In this document: positions 1 through 5,287 of the stretch, piece by piece
Position numbering within the stretch: the first letter of the stretch is position 1
How the letters are laid out: each line of letters starts with the position of its first letter
Source of the DNA: CAVYPR01 sp052145775
GTDB lineage: Bacteria > Actinomycetota > Acidimicrobiia > Acidimicrobiales > RAAP-2
DNA: 5,287 nucleotides
Direction: 5' to 3'
Assembly (NCBI GenBank): GCA_052145775.1
Contig: JBKQNY010000095.1
Coordinates: 1 to 5,287, forward strand
Program-made: the position numbers and the translations under genes
The notes under the pieces: generated by a model
What the model saw: only the letters and a program-made list of their open reading frames with translations
What the model was told of the DNA's origin: nothing
Databases searched by the model: none

Positions 1-113
1 ATCTTGCACGGGCCGCACCATTCGGCCCAGAAATCCACCAGGACGGGGACGTCCGAGGCCTTGACATGCTCGTCAAACGTAGCGTCGTCCAGGGTGACGA
101 TCTTCTCGCTCAG
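1..113 (-). CDS. trxA: Thioredoxin TrxA, N-terminal part (cut by window edge)
   Basis: Thioredoxin is the small cytoplasmic disulfide reductase that receives electrons from thioredoxin reductase and passes them to target proteins. Only the first 37 residues are present before the left edge. They show the beta1-alpha1-beta2 start of the fold (EKIVTL, then DATFDEHV), the conserved PVLVDFWAEW strand, and the catalytic WCGPC at residues 32-36 followed by K37. The start is chosen as CTG at 113-111. An in-frame TGA lies at 155-153 and none of the codons between it and CTG is ATG, GTG or TTG. CTG gives the usual family N-terminus (M)SEKIVTL and has AGGAG six bases upstream. The gene lies 83 bases downstream of trxB on the same strand, the usual actinobacterial order. 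The family assignment is secure; the start codon is inferred. A sequencing error hiding an ATG or GTG is the main alternative. Confidence 0.93.
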   Translation of the reverse strand, partial: MSEKIVTLDDATFDEHVKASDVPVLVDFWAEWCGPCK

Positions 114-125
114 GGCCTTCTCCTC
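114..125 (-). promoter_or_regulatory. Ribosome binding site of trxA
   Basis: On the minus strand GAGGAGAAGG occupies 125-116. Its AGGAG core (124-120) is separated by six bases from the CTG at 113. This is the best Shine-Dalgarno match in the trxB-trxA gap, and it is the main argument that translation begins at that CTG. Confidence 0.7.
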
Positions 126-159
126 GATCCGGGCGGGCTCGCCGCCACTGTGTCACTGT

Positions 160-185
160 CAACACCGCCGGGCCCCCGTTGTTCC
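160..185 (-). promoter_or_regulatory. Candidate SigR/SigH-type ECF sigma promoter for trxA
   Basis: The minus strand carries GGAAC at 185-181 (within GGGGAACA) and GTTG at 163-160, separated by 17 bases. This resembles the GGAA(T/C) ... GTT pattern used by the thiol-oxidative-stress sigma factors SigR (Streptomyces) and SigH (Mycobacterium), for which trxB and trxA are classic targets. Transcription would start about 5-10 bases downstream of the GTT, leaving a leader of roughly 40 bases before the CTG. A TTGACA at 162-157 overlaps the same spot but has no acceptable -10 hexamer at 16-18 bases. In GC-rich DNA a match of this size can arise by chance, so position and gene identity carry much of the weight. 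Confidence 0.5.
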
Positions 186-196
186 CCGTCGCCGGG

Positions 197-1546
197 TCAG
201 GCGCCCCGCTCCTCCAGCCAGCGTTCGGCGTCGAGGGCGGCCATGCAGCCCGACCCGGCCGCCGTCACGGCCTGGCGGTAGACGTGGTCCTGGACGTCGC
301 CGCAGACGAAGACCCCCTCGACGCTCGAGCGCGCCCCCCCGAAGGTGCGGACGTACCCCTGTTCGTCCGCCTCGAGCTGGCCGTCGAGGGCCGCCGTGTT
401 GGGCACGTGGCCGATGGCCACGAACAGGCCGGTGACCGCCATCTCCGAGGTCTCGCCGGTGACCGTGTCCAAGAGGGTGATCCCGGCGACCTTGGTGTCG
501 CCGAGCACCTCGGTGACCTGGGCGTTCCAGCGGAACTCGATGGACGGGTTGGCCATGGCCCGCTCCTGCATGATCCGCGAGGCCCGCAGCTGGTCGCGCC
601 GGTGGATGACGGTGACCTTGGAGGCGAAACGGGTGAGGAAGATGGCCTCCTCCATGGCCGTGTCGCCGCCGCCCACCACGGCGATCTCCTGGGAGCGGAA
701 GAAGAACCCGTCGCAGGTGGCGCAGGCGGAGACCCCGTAGCCGAGGAGGCGGTCCTCCCCGGGCACCCCGAGCATGAGGGCCTGGGCGCCGGTGGCCACG
801 ATGACCGATTCGGCCAGGTAGGTGGGTTCGGCCGCGGCAGGATCGCCCACCCAGACCCCGAAGGGCGAGGAGGTGAGGTCCATGCGCGTGACCTTGGCCG
901 TGACCAGGCTCGCCCCGAAGCGGGCCGCCTGGCTGCGCATGGCCGACATGAGCTCGGGCCCCATGATCCCCTCGGGGAAGCCGGGGTAGTTCTCGACGTC
1001 GGTGGTGAGCATCAGCTGGCCGCCGGGCTGGTCGCTGGTCGACGACGGCTCGCCCTCGATCACGACCGGCTCGAGCTGGGCGCGCGCCGCGTAGACGGCG
1101 GCGGTGAGCCCGGCCGGTCCGGAGCCGGCGATGAGGACCTTGCAGCGGTCGGTCACCCCGGCCTCAGTCGGCCGGGGAGCACTGGCGCGCTGGCTCCAGG
1201 CGAACGCGCCCAGCAGGGTGAAGAGGCCGCCGAGGATCAGGTAGGAGATCCAGACCCTGCCCCCCACCACGTACACGTCGAGGAGACGCACGAGGCCGAC
1301 CGAGACCAGCACGGCGATGACCAGGGCGATCGCCGCCACCAGCAGGCCGAAGATCACGGCCCGGGCGGCGAGCAGGAGGGGGCGGACGACCCGGTCGAAG
1401 ATGGTGTCGACCAGCTGCTCGACCGCGTCGGCGGCCCGGGCCGGCAGGTCGGCGGCCAGGCTGCCCATGTCGAGGCCGGAGCCGGCGGGCTCAGCCGGCG
1501 GGCGGTCCCCCGGCGGGGTCTCGGGAGGCCCGGAGGTCTCGGTCAT
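197..1546 (-). CDS. trxB: Thioredoxin reductase with N-terminal two-helix membrane segment
   Basis: A 449-residue open frame. Residues 131-449 are a full-length, normal thioredoxin reductase: the FAD-binding GSGPAG (141-146), the ATG motif (251-253), redox-active CATC (275-278), the NADPH-binding GGGDTA (292-297), HRR (315-317) typical of NADPH preference, and the second FAD motif GDV (416-418). It transfers electrons from NADPH through FAD and the CATC disulfide to thioredoxin, encoded next downstream. Residues 1-130 are not part of the family: a Pro/Gly/Glu-rich start, then hydrophobic helices at about 63-87 and 98-117, then a linker. Both ends of such a hairpin would lie on the same side, so the enzyme could stay cytoplasmic. 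The ATG at 1546 is chosen because the longer in-frame region would overlap degV. It has no evident Shine-Dalgarno. A GTG at 1156 would give a standard 319-residue enzyme, so this may be two genes joined by an indel. Confidence 0.93.
   Translation of the reverse strand: MTETSGPPETPPGDRPPAEPAGSGLDMGSLAADLPARAADAVEQLVDTIFDRVVRPLLLAARAVIFGLLVAAIALVIAVLVSVGLVRLLDVYVVGGRVWISYLILGGLFTLLGAFAWSQRASAPRPTEAGVTDRCKVLIAGSGPAGLTAAVYAARAQLEPVVIEGEPSSTSDQPGGQLMLTTDVENYPGFPEGIMGPELMSAMRSQAARFGASLVTAKVTRMDLTSSPFGVWVGDPAAAEPTYLAESVIVATGAQALMLGVPGEDRLLGYGVSACATCDGFFFRSQEIAVVGGGDTAMEEAIFLTRFASKVTVIHRRDQLRASRIMQERAMANPSIEFRWNAQVTEVLGDTKVAGITLLDTVTGETSEMAVTGLFVAIGHVPNTAALDGQLEADEQGYVRTFGGARSSVEGVFVCGDVQDHVYRQAVTAAGSGCMAALDAERWLEERGA
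1154..1166 (-). promoter_or_regulatory. Alternative start of a stand-alone trxB, with nearby out-of-frame stop codons
   Basis: GTG at 1156-1154 is in frame with the reductase and would produce a 319-residue protein, the normal TrxB size. GAGG lies a few bases upstream. Stops occur in both other frames right here: TGA at 1166-1164, and TGA at 1155-1153 overlapping the GTG as GTGA. A one- or two-base indel upstream would therefore turn the fused frame into the usual two-gene arrangement. This marks a candidate initiation site; it is not proof that it is used. Confidence 0.4.
1157..1546 (-). other. N-terminal two-transmembrane segment fused to TrxB
   Basis: This is the part of the open frame upstream of the reductase domain (residues 1-130). 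Residues 1-35 are polar and Pro/Gly-rich. Residues 36-57 look amphipathic (AVEQLVDTIFDRVVRP). Two hydrophobic helices follow, about 63-87 (VIFGLLVAAIALVIAVLVSVGL) and 98-117 (VWISYLILGGLFTLLGAFAW), separated by a short RLLDVYVVGGR loop. Residues 118-130 form a linker. It looks like a complete small membrane protein rather than a signal peptide, and stand-alone proteins of this shape are what I would expect in relatives, though I cannot verify that here. Its function is unknown; anchoring or a structural role is a guess. Confidence 0.7.
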
Positions 1547-1589
1547 GGCCAGGAGGTTAGCGGCCGCGACCAGGCACCATCCCCGTCGC

Positions 1590-2438
1590 TCAGGTTCTCT
1601 CGGCCATCTGGTAGGCGATACCGATGGTGCCGGGTCCGGCGTGGGTGCCGACGACCGGGCCCAGCTCGACGACGAGTAGCGGGTGGGCGGTCTCGACGTC
1701 GGCCAGGCGCGCCGCAATCTGCTCCAGGTCGTCGGCCTCGCCCCCGGCCACGGCGATGCGCTCGAACGGCGCGTCCGCCCGGCACTTGGTCACGAGGTAG
1801 TCGAGGGCGCGCGTGCGGGTGCGCTGACGCGACTCCTGCTCGACCACCCCGTCCCTCACCTCGATGACCGGCTTGACCGAGAGCAGCGAGCCGACCAGCG
1901 CCGCCGCCCCCCCGATCCGCCCGCCGCGCTGGAGGTGGTCGAGCGTGCCCAGCACGCCGAGTACCCGGGTCCGGGTGATCAGGTCGGCCACGGCGGCGGC
2001 CACCGCGTCGAGGCCGGCTCCCGCCGCGGCCAGCTCGGCGGCGGACAGGCAGAGGAGCCCCTGGCCCATGGTGACCGACCGGGTGTCGACGACCGTGATC
2101 GGGATCCGCCCCCCGACGGCTTCGGCCCCGGCCAGGGCGGACTGGTAGGTGGCCGACACCCCTGACGACAGGGTGAGGCAGAGGACCCCGTCGGCCCCCT
2201 CGTCTGCGGCCGCCTCGAAGGCCGTCCGGAAGGCGCCGGGCGACGGGGCGGAGGTCTCGGGCAGCGCCGGCGCTTCCCGGCACCGCCGCCAGAACTCGGC
2301 CGGGGTGAGCTCGGTCCGGTCGGCCAGCTGCTCGTCCCCGAAACGGATAGTGAGCGGGACCACGGTGATGTGGCCCGAGGCGGCCAGCTCCTCGCTGAGG
2401 TCGCAGGCGCTGTCGGTCACCACGCGTACTCCGGCCAT
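1590..2438 (-). CDS. DegV family protein (fatty-acid-binding)
   Basis: A complete 282-residue member of the DegV family. These cytoplasmic two-domain proteins bind a fatty acid; in Firmicutes the related FakB proteins present it to the kinase FakA for phosphorylation. Family features run the full length: VVTDSACDL near the N-terminus (6-14), the ligand-pocket loop TSAPSPGAF (62-70), SSGVSATYQSA (91-101), VDTRSVTMGQG (117-127), LDHLQRGGRIGG (166-177), SVKPVIEVRDG (187-197) and the C-terminal GPVVGTHAGPGTIGIAY (260-276). Length is typical. The ATG at 2438 follows a strong GAGGAGGGGAGG. It lies 75 bases after murJ and 43 before trxB on the same strand. No FakA-like DhaL kinase is visible in the window, so any role as a FakB subunit is inference. 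I do not assign a symbol, because degV/fakB naming is not specific. Confidence 0.95.
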   Translation of the reverse strand: MAGVRVVTDSACDLSEELAASGHITVVPLTIRFGDEQLADRTELTPAEFWRRCREAPALPETSAPSPGAFRTAFEAAADEGADGVLCLTLSSGVSATYQSALAGAEAVGGRIPITVVDTRSVTMGQGLLCLSAAELAAAGAGLDAVAAAVADLITRTRVLGVLGTLDHLQRGGRIGGAAALVGSLLSVKPVIEVRDGVVEQESRQRTRTRALDYLVTKCRADAPFERIAVAGGEADDLEQIAARLADVETAHPLLVVELGPVVGTHAGPGTIGIAYQMAERT

Positions 2439-2455
2439 GGGTGCCTCCCCTCCTC
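2439..2455 (-). promoter_or_regulatory. Strong ribosome binding site of the degV gene
   Basis: The minus strand reads GAGGAGGGGAGG followed by CACCC and then the ATG at 2438. The purine run gives AGGAG/GGAGG matches five to eleven bases from the start, the strongest Shine-Dalgarno in the window. This suggests independent, efficient translation of DegV rather than coupling to murJ. Confidence 0.75.
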
Positions 2456-2486
2456 GTCGCGTGCGCCCGGCCCCCGGCGGCGGGTC

Positions 2487-2504
2487 GGGCGCGCCAAGGC
2501 GCCC
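2487..2504 (-). terminator. GC-rich hairpin just after murJ (possible weak terminator or processing site)
   Basis: A perfect 6-bp inverted repeat, GGGCGC (2487-2492) and GCGCCC (2499-2504), with a 6-base loop starts ten bases past the murJ stop codon. There is no T-rich tail on the minus strand, so it is not a canonical intrinsic terminator, although GC-rich hairpins without U-tracts are often proposed to attenuate transcription in high-GC actinobacteria. At this base composition such a stem can easily occur by chance. Confidence 0.3.
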
Positions 2505-2513
2505 CGCTGCAAC

Positions 2514-4523
2514 CTAGTTCTCCGGACCCTGTTGGTCCGGGTCCCCCGTTCGTCCGGTTCGCCCGGGCCCCCCGGGGCCCTCCGCGTCGTAGGGGGAGGG
2601 GCCGGGGGCCCCGCCGGTCCCCGCGCCGTCGGCCGGCCGTGTCGGTGTCGGCGTGGAGCCGGCGCGGTAGATGGGGCCCAGGCCGCTGCCCGACCACGGT
2701 CGGCGGGTGGCGGCCAGCTGCCCGACCGGCGGCACCATCCCGGTGCCCGGCCCCATGCCGCTCTCGTAGGCGATCCCCCCCTCGTAGCCGAGGGAGCGAC
2801 GTTGCCGGTCCGAGCGGCCCGAGTGGTGCGGGCGGCCGCTGCGGCCTGTGCGGTCCGGGCCGGCCCGGGCCACCAGGCGGCCCTCGTCGGGTGCGGCCCG
2901 CCCCGTCCGCTCGGCCCGCCGCCCCAGCACCACCGAGACGGCCACGAACACCACCGCCCCCACCGCCACCGAGCCGACGACCCGGGCCAGCAGGGCCAGG
3001 CCGTGGTCGGCGCCCGAGAGGTTGGAGACGACCAGCACCACCACCCCCATGACGACGGTGGCCGTCACGCTGCGGCGGAGCGGGGCCCACGTCCGGCGGT
3101 CACCCAGCCGTCCCAGCCACCCCCGCAGGACCGCCAGGGCGGCCACCGCGGCCACCGTGTAGGCGACCGAGAGGGAGAGGGCGAGTCCCCGGACGCCGAG
3201 GGGGTGCACCAGCGCCACGGCCAGGACCACGTTGACGCCGTTCTCGAGCAGGTACAGCCAGAAGGCGACCCGGGTGCGCTGCATCGACTGGAAGGCCCGT
3301 ACGCAGTAGAGGAAGGTGCAGAACCCCGGGAGGCCGAGGGAGAACATGGCCAGGGTGCTCCCGGTGGTCGACGCCGCGGTCACCGAGTAGCTCCCGTGGG
3401 CGAAGAGCAGGTCGACCACCGGTTTGGCCAGGATGAACATGCCCATGGCCGCCGGCAGGATGATGGTGAGGACGGCGCGCAGACCCCCGGTGAGCCGATG
3501 GCGGAACCCGTTAACGTCGCCGGTGGCCCACCGTTCGGAGAGCCCCGGGGTGACGGCGCTCATCACCGACACCGCCACCACCGCGTAGGGCATCTGCATG
3601 AAGGTGTAGGCGTACGTGTACGACGACACGGGGTCGGGGCCCGGCACCCCCACGGCCAGGGCCAGCACCACGAAGAGCGCCACCTGGTTGGCCACGACGA
3701 AGCCGAAGGTCCACCCCCCGAGGCGAAGCACGGTGCGCACCGCCTCGTGGCGGGGGTTCCACCGCCAGCGCAGCCCCGAGAACCCGACGCGCCGCGCCAC
3801 GAGAACGAGGAGGGCCAGCTGCAGGGCCACGCCCAAGGTCGTCCCCAGGCCGAGCAGGACCACCCAGCTGGGATGGGCCCGGGCCCCGGCCAGTGACGGT
3901 GTGTGGGTCAGCTTGGCGAACCACAGCAGCACGCCGATGCAGACGAGGTTGTTGGCGATCGGCACCCACATCGGGGCGACGAACCGCCGCCGCGTGTTGA
4001 GCAGCGCGGTCAGCAGGGCGATGAAGCCGTAGAGGGCCACCTGGGGGACGAACCACCGGAGCAGCTGGGTGGCGACCGCCTGCTCCTGGGCGAGGTTGAC
4101 CCCGCGCAGCCCCGTGGAGTGGCCGAGCGACGTGAAGGCGTCGATGACGGCGGGGGCGGCGGCCAAGAAGACCACCGTCATGACGACGAGCACCACCGAC
4201 GAGAGGCTCACGATGGCCGAGATGGCCCGCCACCCCTCGCGTGCCCCGCGCGTGGACAGCCAGTCGACGAAGACCGGGATGAAGGTGGCCGACAGCACGC
4301 CGCCCAGGACGACGTCGTAGATCATGTTGGGGGTCGTGTTGGCCAGATTGAAGCTTGTGGCCAGATGCGTGGCCCCCAGCGCGTAGGCCAGCGCCAGCAC
4401 CCGCAGGAGCCCGGTCAGCCGGGAGATCCCCGTCCCCGCGGCCATCCAGACCGTGGCCCGGCCCAGCCGCCCGAGCGCCCCCCCGCCGCCGTCCGGGCGG
4501 TCCGCGGGGGGGTCCTCGCTCAC
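2514..4523 (-). CDS. murJ: MurJ lipid II flippase (MviN family) with disordered C-terminal tail
   Basis: A polytopic MOP-superfamily protein that moves the peptidoglycan precursor lipid II across the cytoplasmic membrane. It has 669 residues from GTG at 4523. The first 20 residues are polar; then about 14 hydrophobic helices run to residue 535. Family landmarks include the first-helix arginine region SRLTGLLRV (34-42), the conserved NLANTTPNMIYDVVLGGVLS stretch (59-78), TALLNTRRRFVAP (172-184), SSYTYAYTFMQMPYAV (300-315) and SAVTPGLSERWA (322-333). The start is GTG because it overlaps the stop of the preceding DUF6049 gene (GTGA) and has GGGAG just upstream. An ATG at 4583 is in frame but would extend 20 residues into that gene. 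Residues 536-669 form a low-complexity tail rich in Gly, Pro, Arg and Ser, basic at first and more acidic at the end. It lacks the pseudokinase and extracellular domain known from the mycobacterial MviN. Confidence 0.96.
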   Translation of the reverse strand: MSEDPPADRPDGGGGALGRLGRATVWMAAGTGISRLTGLLRVLALAYALGATHLATSFNLANTTPNMIYDVVLGGVLSATFIPVFVDWLSTRGAREGWRAISAIVSLSSVVLVVMTVVFLAAAPAVIDAFTSLGHSTGLRGVNLAQEQAVATQLLRWFVPQVALYGFIALLTALLNTRRRFVAPMWVPIANNLVCIGVLLWFAKLTHTPSLAGARAHPSWVVLLGLGTTLGVALQLALLVLVARRVGFSGLRWRWNPRHEAVRTVLRLGGWTFGFVVANQVALFVVLALAVGVPGPDPVSSYTYAYTFMQMPYAVVAVSVMSAVTPGLSERWATGDVNGFRHRLTGGLRAVLTIILPAAMGMFILAKPVVDLLFAHGSYSVTAASTTGSTLAMFSLGLPGFCTFLYCVRAFQSMQRTRVAFWLYLLENGVNVVLAVALVHPLGVRGLALSLSVAYTVAAVAALAVLRGWLGRLGDRRTWAPLRRSVTATVVMGVVVLVVSNLSGADHGLALLARVVGSVAVGAVVFVAVSVVLGRRAERTGRAAPDEGRLVARAGPDRTGRSGRPHHSGRSDRQRRSLGYEGGIAYESGMGPGTGMVPPVGQLAATRRPWSGSGLGPIYRAGSTPTPTRPADGAGTGGAPGPSPYDAEGPGGPGRTGRTGDPDQQGPEN
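4520..4523 (-). other. GTGA stop/start overlap coupling the DUF6049 gene and murJ
   Basis: The minus strand reads GTGA at 4523-4520: GTG starts murJ and TGA ends the upstream gene. Such four-base overlaps normally mean one transcript and translational coupling. This fixes the murJ start and implies co-expression of the two envelope proteins. Confidence 0.8.
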
Positions 4524-5287
4524 CCCGGCTCCCGCTCGGCCCGCCGCCTCCCACGCCCCGCCCACCACGTGCGGGCCCACCATCCCCCGAGGACCAGCAG
4601 CGCCAGGGCGGTGAGGACCACGCCGGCGAACGAGGTGGCGGTCGAGCGGATGGTGAGCTGGCCGCTGGCGATGACCAGCGACCCTGTGGGGGAGCGGAAG
4701 GCGACCTGCATGGGCAGGTCACCCGAGGTCCGCGCCTCGATGTCGACCCGGGTGGGGTTGGTCGGGTGGTCGAGGGTGAGGCGGCGGGTGTTGCCGCGGG
4801 GGAAGACGAACCGTCCGCCGCTGAGGACCAGTGTCCCCACCACCGTGTAGCCGGCCGAGGAGAGGATGGTCACCGGGATGAGGCCGGTGCGGGCCGTGAG
4901 GGTGACCGTGCGCTGGGTGGCCAGCTGCACCAGGGAGAGTTGGGCCCCGAGGGCCTGGGCGAACGAGCGCACGCCCGTGGCCATGCCGGCGGTCGACAGG
5001 TCGGAGGACTCGGCGTCGAGCAGCAGTTCGTCGAGCTGGGTCTTCACCCGCGGCGCTCCGCTCGCCGCGGCGTCGAAGGCGGTGAGGCGCAGGCGGGAGG
5101 TCGTGAGGCGGCGGGCCAGGGACGCCGGGAGCACCGGCCCGGCGCCGCCGGACTGCAGGTGCCGCGACGGCGCCGCCGCCCCGGGCACGCCGGGGAAGGA
5201 GGAGAAGTAGGAGCTCAGCGTGGTCGCCCAGACGACCGGGTCTGTGGCCAGGCCGGCGAGGAGCTCGGCGTCGAATGTCCGGCTCGG
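4520..5287 (-). CDS. DUF6049-family membrane-anchored protein, C-terminal part (cut by window edge)
   Basis: The frame is open from the right edge of the window, so only the last 255 residues are seen and the true start lies outside. The GTG at 5188 is internal, since good coding sequence (for example FDAELLAGLATDPVVW) continues upstream of it. The visible part has a helical region rich in Leu and Ala (about residues 50-120), then a beta-sandwich-like domain from RTVTLTARTGLIPVTI through DIEARTSGDLPMQVAFRSPTG and LTIRSTATS. One transmembrane helix (FAGVVLTALALLVLGGWW) follows, and then a short Arg-rich tail. This matches my knowledge of the actinobacterial DUF6049 proteins encoded directly before murJ. 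Topology should place the sandwich domain outside the membrane and the RGRRRAER tail in the cytoplasm. The molecular function is not established; the overlap with murJ suggests a link to cell-wall synthesis. Confidence 0.85.
   Translation of the reverse strand, partial: PSRTFDAELLAGLATDPVVWATTLSSYFSSFPGVPGAAAPSRHLQSGGAGPVLPASLARRLTTSRLRLTAFDAAASGAPRVKTQLDELLLDAESSDLSTAGMATGVRSFAQALGAQLSLVQLATQRTVTLTARTGLIPVTILSSAGYTVVGTLVLSGGRFVFPRGNTRRLTLDHPTNPTRVDIEARTSGDLPMQVAFRSPTGSLVIASGQLTIRSTATSFAGVVLTALALLVLGGWWARTWWAGRGRRRAEREPG

Noticed and set aside
157..162. TTGACA on the minus strand as a housekeeping -35 box for trxA
   Set aside because: No TATAAT-like hexamer occurs at the proper distance; the downstream bases are GC-rich. 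The overlapping ECF-type pattern fits better.
179..1867. A 562-codon open frame on the plus strand across trxB and the end of degV
   Set aside because: It is antisense to well-recognised genes. Its product is low-complexity (Gly/Asp/His/Arg-rich), typical of the mirror frame of GC-rich coding DNA, and it has no family motif.
1543..3090. A 515-codon minus-strand frame overlapping degV and the end of murJ
   Set aside because: It runs in another frame through two clear genes and is almost entirely Gly/Arg/Pro/Ala, as expected from out-of-frame reading of GC-rich DNA.
2370..3896. A 508-codon plus-strand open frame opposite murJ
   Set aside because: Its product is a His/Gln/Gly/Arg-rich composition shadow of the MurJ codons with no domain, and it lacks independent coding features.
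4524..4583. The ATG at 4583 as the murJ start
   Set aside because: It would add 20 residues overlapping the DUF6049 coding end. The GTG at 4523 forms a standard GTGA junction with a suitable ribosome binding site.
3511..4722. A 403-codon minus-strand frame overlapping murJ and the DUF6049 gene
   Set aside because: It is an out-of-frame shadow of murJ with no hydrophobic helices or motifs, only Arg/Gly/Pro-rich sequence.

Overview
This is a very GC-rich window whose genes all lie on the minus strand, so the biological reading order is from the right edge to the left. Codons end overwhelmingly in G or C. The gene content (a DUF6049 protein, MurJ, DegV, thioredoxin reductase, thioredoxin) points to a high-GC actinobacterium (Actinomycetota). 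Acidimicrobiia or a related uncultured lineage is my best guess, from general resemblance only. In actinobacteria the DUF6049-murJ ... trxB-trxA cluster usually sits close to the replication origin, between the CCA-adding enzyme/NUDIX genes and parB-parA-rsmG. That location is inferred, because neither flank is visible here.

Layout in the direction of transcription. (1) 5287-4520: the C-terminal 255 residues of a DUF6049-type membrane-anchored protein, cut by the window edge. (2) 4523-2514: murJ, the lipid II flippase, which starts at a GTG overlapping the upstream stop codon (GTGA) and carries a disordered tail of about 135 residues. (3) 2438-1590: a complete DegV-family fatty-acid-binding protein with a strong ribosome binding site. 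(4) 1546-197: one open frame with an N-terminal two-helix membrane segment joined to a complete thioredoxin reductase. (5) 113-1: the start of trxA, running off the left edge after its WCGPC active site. Gaps between genes are -4, 75, 43 and 83 bases, so at least partial co-transcription is likely. No gene-free stretch exceeds 100 bases.

Functionally the window combines envelope assembly (DUF6049, MurJ), fatty-acid handling (DegV) and the cytoplasmic thiol-disulfide system, in which TrxB uses NADPH to reduce TrxA. The points most worth a second look are at the redox end. TrxB appears fused to a membrane hairpin, or two genes have been merged by an indel. trxA has no ATG, GTG or TTG start and seems to begin at CTG behind a good Shine-Dalgarno sequence. 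The trxB-trxA gap holds a match to the SigR/SigH oxidative-stress promoter pattern. I see no mobile element, CRISPR array, RNA gene or clearly new defence-type system.
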